This document shows, one piece after another, positions 1 through 7,093 of a DNA stretch of 36,953 nucleotides. Position 1 is the first letter of the stretch, and every line of letters begins with the position of its first letter. Both the position numbers and the translations under genes were made by a program. This DNA comes from an uncultured Hellea sp. (GTDB lineage Bacteria; Pseudomonadota; Alphaproteobacteria; Caulobacterales; Maricaulaceae), in contig CAJQGR010000023.1 of the NCBI GenBank assembly GCA_905477785.1, forward strand, positions 1 through 36,953, in the 5' to 3' direction. The notes beneath the pieces are model-generated. The model saw only the letters and a list, made by a program, of their open reading frames with translations. It was not told where the DNA came from and did not search any database.

Positions 1-1
1 A

Positions 2-193
2 ACGATAAGTGAGTTGGTAACTCGCAATTCATCAAATACAATCATAGAAAATATTGAAAGCATTGAGGGTTTTAATGGTATTAATGGTTTAGTCAGGTTC
101 GGAAGTGATGGCATACCTGAACGAGGGTTAGCAATTTATAAGATTGAAAACGGTCGTTTTAAGATTATCAGCCCTGCGCCTAAAAGTTTTTAA
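2..193 (+). CDS. C-terminal fragment of a putative penicillin-binding protein activator (LpoA/LppC-like)
   Basis: An open frame enters from the left edge and ends at a TAA at 191-193, giving about 63 residues. The end of the protein reads GINGLVRFGSDG, then RGLAIYKIENG, then ISPAPKSF. This pattern (G-NG-L-RF-DG, then RGLAI and a final SPAP--F) matches my recollection of the C-terminus of periplasmic-binding-protein-like penicillin-binding protein activators in alphaproteobacteria, outer-membrane lipoproteins that stimulate peptidoglycan synthases. The N-terminal lipobox and most of the ligand-binding fold lie outside the window. It converges on hemW with only 6 bp between the stops. A generic branched-chain amino-acid-type binding protein is the alternative. 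Confidence 0.6.
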   Translation, partial: TISELVTRNSSNTIIENIESIEGFNGINGLVRFGSDGIPERGLAIYKIENGRFKIISPAPKSF

Positions 194-199
194 CTCAAA

Positions 200-1333
200 T
201 TAAATTAGTATTTCTCTTGTAATATGATCAAGTACATTTCGTCCTTTACGGCTTACACTTAATATATCTCCCTCTATCAACAAAAAACCACCATCCACTA
301 AACTATATATTTTTTTGTTGAGTAGTGAGTGTCCCGATATCTCTTCATACCTCTGAATGGAAATTCCATTATCCGCACGTAGCCCCATTATGATATATTC
401 ACTAGCCCAATCGAGTGGTGATAGTTTTTCGCGTGACTCTAATCCATGACCCATTACTTTTGTATTCTGAATGTAATCTCGAGGATGCATTTTAGAAATC
501 GTGCAATATCTTGAATTATTTAGTGTAACACGCCCATGCGCTCCAGGCCCTACGCCAACGTAATCTAAACCCTTCCAGTATGTTAAATTATGCTGCGATT
601 GATGGTTTGGCTTAGCAAAATTAGAAACCTCATAATGTTCGAAACCAGAGGCAACTAAATTTTTAACAAGAATGTCGTATAAATCTGCGCTCTGATCAGC
701 CGTTACAGATTTTTTATTGCCCCTAATTTCGGACTTGTGGAATGCAGTGCCCTCCTCAATCGTTAGTTGATATGTTGAAATGTGTTCAACCCCTGTTTTA
801 ATTGCTTCCGTTAAATCATACATTAATAGTCTTTCATTCTGTCCTTCCCAGCCAAAAATTAAGTCCATAGACACTGATGGAAAAGTATTTTTAGCTAGTT
901 TAATTGATTTCTTTGCTTGTTCAGAATTGTGATCTCGGCCTAGGGTTGATAATGCAACATCATAGAAACTCTGTACTCCGAGGGATAGTCTATTTACTCC
1001 GAACTTTGCATAAGCCTCCCAACGCTTTTTATTCATATCTATAGGATTAGCCTCAAGAGTAATTTCACAAGAAGGTTTCACATTCCATAAAGAATTTATT
1101 TTTGAAATAACAGAATAGACATCCTCATCTGTCATTAATGAGGGCGTGCCTCCACCAAAGTGGATGGAAGTTACTAATCGCGGGCCGCTCCACGAACGCC
1201 AAAAAGATAAATCCGTTAAAATAGCGGATATTAAATCAGTTTCTTTTTTTTGCTTATAGACATTAAAATCACAATATGGACAAATTCTGGTGCAAAAGGG
1301 CCAATGAACATATATTGCCAGGTCTTTTGGCAC
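200..1333 (-). CDS. hemW: Radical SAM heme chaperone HemW
   Basis: 377 aa, the usual HemW length. The N-terminus carries the radical-SAM cluster motif C14-x3-C18-x2-C21 in the context PFCTRICPYCDF, preceded by IYVHWPF, as in HemW/HemN. The segments FGGGTPSL, SLGVQSF, DLIFGWEGQ and HYEVSNFA are typical of the family. HemW binds heme and a 4Fe-4S cluster and is thought to insert heme into respiratory proteins; such proteins are often misannotated as coproporphyrinogen dehydrogenase (HemN). The start is a GTG (1331-1333) that directly abuts the TAA of rdgB, with no clear Shine-Dalgarno, so translation probably depends on re-initiation. It is the last gene of the rph-MBL-rdgB-hemW operon. Confidence 0.93.
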   Translation of the reverse strand: MPKDLAIYVHWPFCTRICPYCDFNVYKQKKETDLISAILTDLSFWRSWSGPRLVTSIHFGGGTPSLMTDEDVYSVISKINSLWNVKPSCEITLEANPIDMNKKRWEAYAKFGVNRLSLGVQSFYDVALSTLGRDHNSEQAKKSIKLAKNTFPSVSMDLIFGWEGQNERLLMYDLTEAIKTGVEHISTYQLTIEEGTAFHKSEIRGNKKSVTADQSADLYDILVKNLVASGFEHYEVSNFAKPNHQSQHNLTYWKGLDYVGVGPGAHGRVTLNNSRYCTISKMHPRDYIQNTKVMGHGLESREKLSPLDWASEYIIMGLRADNGISIQRYEEISGHSLLNKKIYSLVDGGFLLIEGDILSVSRKGRNVLDHITREILI

Positions 1334-1936
1334 TTAAAAATGATTCAATATTAATTTTTCAAAGGCTCGCGCTCTGTGACTTTTAGCATGTTTCTTTGAG
1401 GGGTCCATCTCACCAAATGTCTTCACATCACCTTCTGCTAAAAATATAGGGTCATACCCAAACCCTCTTTCCCCACGGGGTGGCCAAACGATTTCACCTT
1501 CAACCTTACCAAGGTAAGTGAATTTTTTTCCTGAAGGCATGGCAAGGCATAAAGCACAAACAAAGTGAGCGCTTCTATTTTCTTTCAATTTAAGCAGGTC
1601 GTTTACATGCCACATTGCCATAGAAAAATCACGTCCACCTCCCTCAGATTTTGGTTTTTCAGCCCAGCGAGCTGAATATATTCCGGGGTCACCATTTAAT
1701 GAGTCTACAACTAAACCGCTATCGTCAGATAGAGATGGCAAACCTGAGGCTATAGCAGCAGCACTAGCCTTTAACTCTGCATTTCCAGTAAATGTTAATT
1801 CTGTTTCTTCAGGTTCAGCTAGAGAAAGCTCTGCTGCGCTTAAGGTATTTACTCCATATGGAATGAGTAGATCTCTTATTTCCCGCACTTTTCCTTCATT
1901 GTGAGAGGCAACAACTATTTTACTTATTATACTCAT
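1334..1936 (-). CDS. rdgB: dITP/XTP pyrophosphatase (Ham1/RdgB family)
   Basis: 200 aa. The N-terminal nucleotide-binding motif [13 protein letters not shown], the central [10 protein letters not shown] with PGIYSARWA, and the C-terminal GFGYDPIF are the hallmarks of the ITPase family. The enzyme hydrolyses non-canonical purine nucleoside triphosphates (dITP, XTP) to monophosphates and keeps them out of DNA. ATG start at 1934-1936. It lies 30 bp downstream of the metallo-beta-lactamase-fold gene and its TAA abuts the GTG of hemW. The rph-rdgB-hemW order is common in alphaproteobacteria; here it is interrupted by one extra gene. Confidence 0.96.
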   Translation of the reverse strand: MSIISKIVVASHNEGKVREIRDLLIPYGVNTLSAAELSLAEPEETELTFTGNAELKASAAAIASGLPSLSDDSGLVVDSLNGDPGIYSARWAEKPKSEGGGRDFSMAMWHVNDLLKLKENRSAHFVCALCLAMPSGKKFTYLGKVEGEIVWPPRGERGFGYDPIFLAEGDVKTFGEMDPSKKHAKSHRARAFEKLILNHF

Positions 1937-1966
1937 TAATATCTAGATCTAGTTCTAAGAAGCACT

Positions 1967-2929
1967 CTAATCAAGGCAAAACCTATCATTAGAATTTGCT
2001 ATTTTATATCCGCGTTCAATAATATCTTTATAAGCCGTGGAAGTAGAAAACCTAGCTGGATTTGTATGATTCAAATGAATAAAATATACTTTGTCCTTTT
2101 GAGATTCAGGTAAATTATCAAAAATTTCCATAGTCTCCACCATGCGGGGGTGAGGAATTTTTGACATATCTCTGCCAGGCAATTCATTATCATCAAAGAA
2201 TGTTGCATCCAAAAAAGCTAAATCAACGGCAGAAACACGTTCTTGAAGGTTATGGCCATATTCACTACTCCATTCCTCCCAGCTATCAATATCAGGCAAA
2301 AACAGTACGGATTTATTAGAAGACTTAATTTCAAATGCCACAGTTTCAGAAAACTCATCCCTATGAGGAACTTGATAAGGTTTAACTGTTATACCACCAA
2401 AAAGTTCAATTGCTACTTGCTCAGCTAGGGGAGATATTTCAATATTATTATAATCAACTAACTGAGACCATGGACCATTATTTCTCAAGAATTTTTCCAT
2501 TCTGGGCATCACAAAAACATTTAAACCGTTTGTGCCTGCTGACTCATGGCCAGTAAACATTAATCCTGCATAATGACCTATATGTGCGTGAGTTATAAAT
2601 ACACCTGAAAGGCCTAGGGGCTGACCATTTAAAGATGTTGATATTTTATCAAGACGAAAAAGTTGCTCCCTAATATCAGGGGTAGCTTCAAATAAATATC
2701 TATCCTGGGTATGCCGATTTATTAAAGCGGCAGAGGTTGCTGTATTTCTTGATGATACATTTCCCCAAGCAGGGTCATTATTAATTCCAATTTGAGGTGA
2801 TCCAGCATCTTGTGAGGTTCCTAATATAATGAATTCAACTTTACATAGATTGTTTAAGCCTTTTACACTGCTAGTTCCTAATGTGAGTATAAAAAGTAAA
2901 CTCAAAATGATATTAAAAACCTTGCGCAC
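1967..2929 (-). CDS. Exported PqqB-like metallo-beta-lactamase-fold hydrolase
   Basis: 320 aa. A GTG start (2927-2929) sits directly after the TAA of rph; a GGA four bases upstream can serve as ribosome site, and no other start would keep the hydrophobic leader (residues 1-24, RKVFNIILSLLFILTLG). The mature part begins with EFIILGTSQDAGSPQIG, resembling PqqB-type proteins, followed by THAHIGHYAGL (H114, H116, H119). The classical MBL motif is HxHxDH; here Gly occupies the Asp position, so one metal ligand is changed. Further candidate ligands lie in FLPDID, FLDATFFDD and FIHLNHTNP. The leader implies a periplasmic or lipid-facing location. Substrate unknown; no other pqq genes are nearby, so PQQ synthesis is unlikely. 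Confidence 0.8.
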   Translation of the reverse strand: MRKVFNIILSLLFILTLGTSSVKGLNNLCKVEFIILGTSQDAGSPQIGINNDPAWGNVSSRNTATSAALINRHTQDRYLFEATPDIREQLFRLDKISTSLNGQPLGLSGVFITHAHIGHYAGLMFTGHESAGTNGLNVFVMPRMEKFLRNNGPWSQLVDYNNIEISPLAEQVAIELFGGITVKPYQVPHRDEFSETVAFEIKSSNKSVLFLPDIDSWEEWSSEYGHNLQERVSAVDLAFLDATFFDDNELPGRDMSKIPHPRMVETMEIFDNLPESQKDKVYFIHLNHTNPARFSTSTAYKDIIERGYKIANSNDRFCLD

Positions 2930-3643
2930 TTATTCCATTGCCTTTTCTTGATACTCGCAGATAGTTTTAATACCTAGAGATGCAAGACGTGTAAGCTCAG
3001 ACATTTCTTCTTGTGAAAAAGGTGTATCCTCAGCGCTAACTTGCACTTCTATGATACCACCGCTAGCCGTTAAAACAAAATTAGCATCTGCTTGAGCGGC
3101 GCTGTCCTCTAGGTACTCAAGATCCAATCTGCATTCACCATCTACAATTCCACAACTTACTGCTGCCATTCTATCCGTGACAGGGTTAACTTCAATAAAG
3201 CCTTTTCTCACTAATCTCTCACAAGCCTCATACAAAGCAACCCATGCTCCTGATATCGAAGCTGTTCTAGTTCCTCCGTCTGCTTGCATTACATCGCAAT
3301 CTATTATAATTTGTCTTTCACCTAACTTTTTTAAATCAACAACTGCACGCAAAGACCTACCAATTAAACGTTGTATTTCAACTGTTCGCCCGCCTTGTTT
3401 ACCCCTTGCTGCTTCGCGTGAATTACGAGAATGAGTAGAACGTGGTAACATCCCATATTCCGCCGTAACCCATCCCCTACCTTTACCCTTCATCCATCGT
3501 GGTACATTTTCATCAATAGAGGCAGTACAAAGTACGTGAGTATTTCCAAATTTAACTAAACAAGATCCTTCGGCGTACAAAGACACTCCAGACTCAAATG
3601 TAATTGTACGTAAACTGTCTCGCAATCTGTTTTTTGGGCGCAT
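2930..3643 (-). CDS. rph: Ribonuclease PH
   Basis: 237 aa, full length for the family. Recognisable RNase PH segments are [12 protein letters not shown] at the N-terminus, [43 protein letters not shown] (the phosphate/RNA-binding arginines), [15 protein letters not shown] and a C-terminal [10 protein letters not shown]. It is a phosphorolytic 3'-5' exoribonuclease that trims tRNA 3' ends using inorganic phosphate. The ATG at 3641-3643 is preceded by an AAAGGAAAG ribosome site. It is the first gene of the minus-strand operon and diverges from grpE across 233 bp. Confidence 0.97.
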   Translation of the reverse strand: MRPKNRLRDSLRTITFESGVSLYAEGSCLVKFGNTHVLCTASIDENVPRWMKGKGRGWVTAEYGMLPRSTHSRNSREAARGKQGGRTVEIQRLIGRSLRAVVDLKKLGERQIIIDCDVMQADGGTRTASISGAWVALYEACERLVRKGFIEVNPVTDRMAAVSCGIVDGECRLDLEYLEDSAAQADANFVLTASGGIIEVQVSAEDTPFSQEEMSELTRLASLGIKTICEYQEKAME

Positions 3644-3772
3644 GTACTTTCCTTTTTTTTATTGCTCTTCGATTAAACTAAGGAAATGCGTATAGCCAGA
3701 CAATTAAAATAAAACATAATAAAAATTTCAAATAAACCTTCAAATCGCAAAATAAAATTCTTGTTATAAAAG

Positions 3773-3787
3773 AATTGGTGTAAAATA
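3773..3787 (+). repeat. 15-bp motif, first copy
   Basis: AATTGGTGTAAAATA lies in the rph/grpE divergent region. A second copy differing at one base (AATTGGTGCAAAATA) lies at 6722-6736 just after the rpsT terminator. Both sit in AT-rich gene-free DNA, so chance cannot be excluded. Function unknown. Confidence 0.35.
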
Positions 3788-3817
3788 TGATAACTTTAGT
3801 TTATATCAATTGGAGCA

Positions 3818-3858
3818 CTTGACATTTTCATACAGCAAACCGATCTGACACTCATCGG
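3818..3858 (+). promoter_or_regulatory. Candidate heat-shock-type promoter and inverted repeat upstream of grpE
   Basis: CTTGACA at 3818-3824 and CCGATCT at 3840-3846 are separated by 15 bp and resemble a weak RpoH promoter (consensus close to CTTGAAA-N13/14-CCCATNT). The -35 half also fits a housekeeping TTGACA. The -10-like element overlaps a 5-bp inverted repeat, CCGAT (3840-3844) and ATCGG (3854-3858), with a 9-bp spacer. No CIRCE element (TTAGCACTC-N9-GAGTGCTAA) is present. Assignment rests on motif resemblance only. Confidence 0.35.
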
Positions 3859-3876
3859 ATAGAAGAAAGTACAAAA

Positions 3877-4527
3877 ATGAAAAATAAAAATAAAGATATC
3901 GATATGAAAGATATTGAGATTGATAATGATGGGCTACCTTCAGACGAAGACCTAGATAAGCTCCAAAGGGTTATCGATATGGAATTAGATGGGGTATCAC
4001 ATAAATCATCAGAATCAGAAACTGGTGATGCTGAGAAAAATGATGATAAAATTAGAATTGAAAGTCTAGAATCTGAACTATCAAGTCTTAAAGATAAAAC
4101 ACTGCGCGCAATGGCAGATGCTGATAATATAAAAAAAAGGGCTGAAAGAGAGGTAAATGCAGCAAAAACTTTCGGTATCGAACGCTTTGCATTAGATATG
4201 CTATCAGTTCACGATAATTTATCTCGCGCATTACTTACGCTTGATGGTAAGACGCGAGATGACATGGGAGCAAATGCAAAAAATTTACTTGATGGCATTG
4301 AACTTACCGAAAAGGATTTAATATTAACCCTATCAAGACACGGAGTTAAGCCTGTAGCAGGTGTAGGGAGTAAATTTAACCCGAATGTGCATCAGGCCGT
4401 AGCTCAAATTCCTTCAGACGAAGACAAAGGTAATGTTGCAACTGTTATGCAGACTGGCTTCACACTTGGGGATAGAACCCTTCGAGCCGCGATGGTTGCA
4501 GTTAGTACAGGACCAGATAAAAAATAA
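3877..4527 (+). CDS. grpE: Nucleotide exchange factor GrpE
   Basis: 216 aa. An acidic, low-complexity N-terminus (1-50) is followed by a long coiled-coil helix (about 60-100) with LRAMADADNIKKRAEREV, which matches the GrpE dimerisation helix. The C-terminal beta domain contains GVGSKFNPNVHQAV and the terminal TGFTLGDRTLRAAMVAVS signature. GrpE releases ADP from DnaK during the chaperone cycle; dnaK and dnaJ lie 14 kb downstream on the same strand. The ATG at 3877 has only a weak GAAGAAAG ribosome site. hrcA, often found just upstream in this lineage, is missing and the adjacent rph is divergent. Confidence 0.95.
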   Translation: MKNKNKDIDMKDIEIDNDGLPSDEDLDKLQRVIDMELDGVSHKSSESETGDAEKNDDKIRIESLESELSSLKDKTLRAMADADNIKKRAEREVNAAKTFGIERFALDMLSVHDNLSRALLTLDGKTRDDMGANAKNLLDGIELTEKDLILTLSRHGVKPVAGVGSKFNPNVHQAVAQIPSDEDKGNVATVMQTGFTLGDRTLRAAMVAVSTGPDKK

Positions 4528-4586
4528 AAACATAAATAATTTATTCGAAATATATAAATTGAAATTTATTAACCTAATTATTGATA

Positions 4587-5423
4587 ATGCCAGAGCTTCC
4601 TGAAGTTGAAACTGTAAAGAGGGGACTTGAGCCTGTGATGCAGGGGTTTATATTTGAACGCGTTACCCTAAATCGATTAAATTTAAGATTCCCATTTGGA
4701 AAAAATTTTATAAGTAGAATTCAAGGAAAAACATTAACCTCATTAACAAGAAGAGGTAAGTTTTTGAAAGCAACACTTTCTTCTAATGATGTACTTTACA
4801 TGCATCTTGGTATGAGCGGAAGATTCACCATAGATAATAACCCAACAGCAATCTATGACTCAAGAAATTCCACCAACCCAAAGCATGATCACGTTATATT
4901 TGAAATGAATAATGGTGTTAGAATAACATATAACGATCCACGTAGATTTGGTTTCATGGAGTTAATAGCACCAGGTGAACCCTCTAGGTTAGATAAAATG
5001 GGTCCAGAGCCGTTAGATAATATGTTTAATGGGCCCTACTTATTCAATAAACTGTCGGGTAAAAAGAACACTATAAAATCTGCTTTACTGGATCAAAGCA
5101 TTATAAGTGGACTCGGTAATATATATGTTTGTGAAGCTATTTTTAAAGCAAAGATTTCTCCAAAACGACTCGCCGGAAAGGTAACAATTAAAGAAACAGA
5201 AATATTAGTGAATGAGATAAAAGCTGTTATAAAAAAAGCAATTGAAGCGGGTGGATCTTCTCTAAAGGACTTTGCGAGTGTTGATGGCAACTTAGGCTAT
5301 TTTCAGCATAGCTTTGATGTTTATGCACAAGCAAAAATGCCCTGTAAGGTTTGTACGACCCCAATAGAAAGAATTGTACAGAACGGAAGAAGTAGTTTTT
5401 ATTGCAAAGCCTGCCAAAAATAA
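4587..5423 (+). CDS. mutM: Formamidopyrimidine-DNA glycosylase
   Basis: 278 aa from the ATG at 4587. A TTG two codons upstream (4581) is in frame, but MutM needs proline directly after the initiator Met as its catalytic N-terminal nucleophile, and only 4587 gives M-PELPEVETV. Other hallmarks are LTRRGKFL, YMHLGMSGRF, NDPRRFGF, SGLGNIYVCEAIF (helix-two-turn-helix), SSLKDFASVDG and a C-terminal zinc finger with CKVC and CKAC pairs. The enzyme removes oxidised purines such as 8-oxoguanine and nicks the strand. It lies downstream of grpE in the same orientation after a 59-bp AT-rich gap. Confidence 0.97.
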   Translation: MPELPEVETVKRGLEPVMQGFIFERVTLNRLNLRFPFGKNFISRIQGKTLTSLTRRGKFLKATLSSNDVLYMHLGMSGRFTIDNNPTAIYDSRNSTNPKHDHVIFEMNNGVRITYNDPRRFGFMELIAPGEPSRLDKMGPEPLDNMFNGPYLFNKLSGKKNTIKSALLDQSIISGLGNIYVCEAIFKAKISPKRLAGKVTIKETEILVNEIKAVIKKAIEAGGSSLKDFASVDGNLGYFQHSFDVYAQAKMPCKVCTTPIERIVQNGRSSFYCKACQK

Positions 5424-5493
5424 TTTTTATTTAGTGCACGCTTGAAAGAAGTAAAATGCACGTGTAAACATTGCAAAAAATATGGAGCTCCTT

Positions 5494-6267
5494 ATGGGCT
5501 ATGATATGATAGAAATCACAAAAGAAGGTGCTGTTGCCACTATTAAATTAGATAGGCCTAAAGCACTAAATGCACTCTGCGCTCAAATGATGGGAGAAAT
5601 GTCAGATGCTCTCTCGGCGCTCAGTATAGATGATAAAATTGGCTGTGTTATATTATGTGGGTCTGAAAAAGCTTTTGCTGCAGGTGCGGATATAAAGGAA
5701 ATGACAGACCTAGAATATTTAAATATCTATAAGAGCGATATATTTTCAAATCATGAAGCAATTGTTCGCTTCAGGAAGCCAATTATAGCAGCAGTATCTG
5801 GTTATGCTTTAGGTGGGGGGTGTGAAATTGCCATGATGTGTGATTTTATAATAGCCGCTGATAACGCAAAGTTTGGTCAGCCTGAAATTAATCTTGGAGT
5901 AATGCCTGGGATAGGCGGAACTCAAAGACTCATTCGAGCTGTTGGAAAATCAAAAGCAATGGATATGTGTCTCACGGGAAGAATGATGGATGCTGCAGAA
6001 GCTCTATCATCCAACCTAGTTTCACGTGTAGTGCCTTTAGACAAATTAATGGAAGAAGCGAATGCCGCAGCTCTAAAAATAGCGGCTCAAAGTCAACCTA
6101 TCTCTATGATGACAAAAGAAACAATCAACGCCTCATTTGAGCTAACATTAAGTCAAGGAGTACGCTTAGAACGCCAAGTCTTCCAATCAATGTTCACTAC
6201 GGAAGATCAAAAAGAAGGTATGGCAGCCTTCACGGAAAAAAGAAAACCACACTTTAAAAATAAATAA
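5494..6267 (+). CDS. Enoyl-CoA hydratase (crotonase family)
   Basis: 257 aa from the ATG at 5494, which has a GGAG ribosome site (5484-5487) at good spacing. An in-frame ATG at 5482 lacks one. The crotonase fold is evident: LDRPKALNAL, FAAGADIKEM (oxyanion loop), GYALGGGCEIAMMCD and FGQPEINLGVMPGIGGTQRL; the latter two hold the two catalytic glutamates. It hydrates 2-trans-enoyl-CoA in beta-oxidation. Genes of this kind commonly precede rpsT and dnaA in alphaproteobacteria, and the short-chain FadB1-like hydratases are the closest match. Soluble, no signal peptide. Confidence 0.93.
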   Translation: MGYDMIEITKEGAVATIKLDRPKALNALCAQMMGEMSDALSALSIDDKIGCVILCGSEKAFAAGADIKEMTDLEYLNIYKSDIFSNHEAIVRFRKPIIAAVSGYALGGGCEIAMMCDFIIAADNAKFGQPEINLGVMPGIGGTQRLIRAVGKSKAMDMCLTGRMMDAAEALSSNLVSRVVPLDKLMEEANAAALKIAAQSQPISMMTKETINASFELTLSQGVRLERQVFQSMFTTEDQKEGMAAFTEKRKPHFKNK

Positions 6268-6306
6268 TGTTTGGTAGCGATTAATTTCAAAGAATGAATA
6301 TCGCTG

Positions 6307-6335
6307 TTGACGTGTTAAATTTGCACGTATATAGG
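6307..6335 (+). promoter_or_regulatory. Sigma-70-type promoter of rpsT
   Basis: TTGACG (6307-6312), a 17-bp spacer and TATAGG (6330-6335) lie 50 bp before the rpsT ATG. The -35 context GCTGTTGACGT and the -10 context TATAGGNGG are repeated upstream of dnaA. Confidence 0.7.
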
Positions 6336-6385
6336 CGGCCTCAGAATTACAAATTGCAAATGCAAACGAACAAACCGAGGAATAA

Positions 6386-6649
6386 ATGGCTAATACAGCA
6401 TCCGCTAAAAAAGCAGTCCGGTCACAAGGACGAAAAACAGACGTAAATAGGAATCGTCGTACGATGGTCAAAACTAATCTGCGTAGCGTTGAAGATGCAA
6501 TCACAAAAGGCGACAAAGCAGCTGCACAAGAAGCACTTAAGTCAGCTGAGCCAGCTATAATGCGAGCTGTAACAAAAGGTGTCTTTCATAAAAATACTGC
6601 GTCACGTAAAATATCACGTCTATCCAAGCGTGTTAAATCCATGGGTTAA
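6386..6649 (+). CDS. rpsT: 30S ribosomal protein S20
   Basis: 87 aa, lysine/arginine rich, standard S20 length. It opens with [25 protein letters not shown] and continues with the helical [12 protein letters not shown] and a C-terminal [20 protein letters not shown] typical of S20, which binds 16S rRNA early in 30S assembly. The ATG is preceded by a GAGGAA ribosome site at 6377-6382. It has its own promoter upstream and a strong intrinsic terminator just downstream, so it is probably monocistronic. Placement next to dnaA is the usual alphaproteobacterial arrangement. Confidence 0.98.
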   Translation: MANTASAKKAVRSQGRKTDVNRNRRTMVKTNLRSVEDAITKGDKAAAQEALKSAEPAIMRAVTKGVFHKNTASRKISRLSKRVKSMG

Positions 6650-6674
6650 TCTAGTTGAGATACCTTCCAAAACG

Positions 6675-6700
6675 AGCCGCTCATAGAGCGGTTTTTTTTT
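6675..6700 (+). terminator. Intrinsic terminator of rpsT
   Basis: Perfect 6-bp stem CCGCTC (6677-6682) and GAGCGG (6686-6691) with a 3-nt ATA loop, extended by a G-T and an A-T pair, followed by nine T residues (6692-6700). Confidence 0.88.
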
Positions 6701-6721
6701 GTTCCTCATGCCAATTAAAAA

Positions 6722-6736
6722 AATTGGTGCAAAATA
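6722..6736 (+). repeat. 15-bp motif, second copy
   Basis: AATTGGTGCAAAATA, 14 of 15 bases identical to 3773-3787. Both copies are in non-coding DNA on the same strand. Function unknown. Confidence 0.35.
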
Positions 6737-6915
6737 CAAATAAATTCTCAATTAAGTTAAATTTAATAACTAAATAGAAAAACTTTTGAGGCCAAAAAAG
6801 AACTTTATTAAAAAAAAGTTAAAAAAAATTAATTTTTTTTTAACGCTATATCACTGCAATAATTACCTTTTTTTGAGTCAATAGAAAATGATGTCATTTT
6901 TACAATTTATTGCTG

Positions 6916-6946
6916 TTGACGTAGAGCAAAAGAGTCGGTTTATAGG
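6916..6946 (+). promoter_or_regulatory. Candidate dnaA promoter containing a GANTC site
   Basis: TTGACG (6916-6921) is followed by TTTATA (6939-6944, spacer 17) overlapping TATAGG (6941-6946, spacer 19). The flanking bases GCTGTTGACGT and TATAGGAGG nearly copy the rpsT promoter. A GAGTC at 6932-6936 lies inside the spacer, where methylation by a CcrM-type enzyme could affect RNA polymerase. Confidence 0.6.
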
Positions 6947-7046
6947 AGGTCAGGATAGTTTCTCACAGAGGCATTATCTCCATAAGGGTTAAGAAAGTTT
7001 ACAATATAAATTGAGAACTTTCCGTCCAAAAATTATATTTAATAAC

Positions 7047-7070
7047 AATGGGTTATCTATTTAACCCATT
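7047..7070 (+). promoter_or_regulatory. Perfect 9-bp inverted repeat in the dnaA leader
   Basis: AATGGGTTA (7047-7055) and TAACCCATT (7062-7070) with a 6-nt TCTATT loop. It ends 11 bp before the GGAG ribosome site of dnaA (7082-7085) and has no T-run, so it is not an intrinsic terminator. A leader hairpin or a protein operator are both possible. Confidence 0.55.
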
Positions 7071-7093
7071 TAGTAGCATGCGGAGTCTTTTAG

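Larger units (their letters stand above)
6650..7093. other. Gene-free AT-rich region between rpsT and dnaA
   Basis: These 444 bp hold no credible ORF. In order: the rpsT terminator; the second AATTGGTG-type motif (6722-6736); an A/T-tract block (about 6740-6845) including the 20-bp perfect palindrome of eight A, TTAA and eight T at 6821-6840; a promoter (6916-6946); a 9-bp hairpin (7047-7070); and three GAGTC (GANTC) sites at 6875, 6932 and 7083. An AT block next to dnaA could suggest an origin, but I found no match to the DnaA-box consensus TTATNCACA on either strand here, so I do not call one. Confidence 0.6.

Noticed and set aside
3840-3858. CIRCE-like element upstream of grpE
   Set aside because: The repeat has the 9-bp spacer of CIRCE, but its arms (CCGAT/ATCGG) do not resemble TTAGCACTC/GAGTGCTAA.
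4581-4589. TTG start of mutM two codons upstream
   Set aside because: It would bury the catalytic N-terminal proline; the ATG at 4587 gives the required Met-Pro-Glu.
6650-7093. Replication origin upstream of dnaA
   Set aside because: AT-rich and next to dnaA, but no match to TTATNCACA was found on either strand; alphaproteobacterial origins are often elsewhere.
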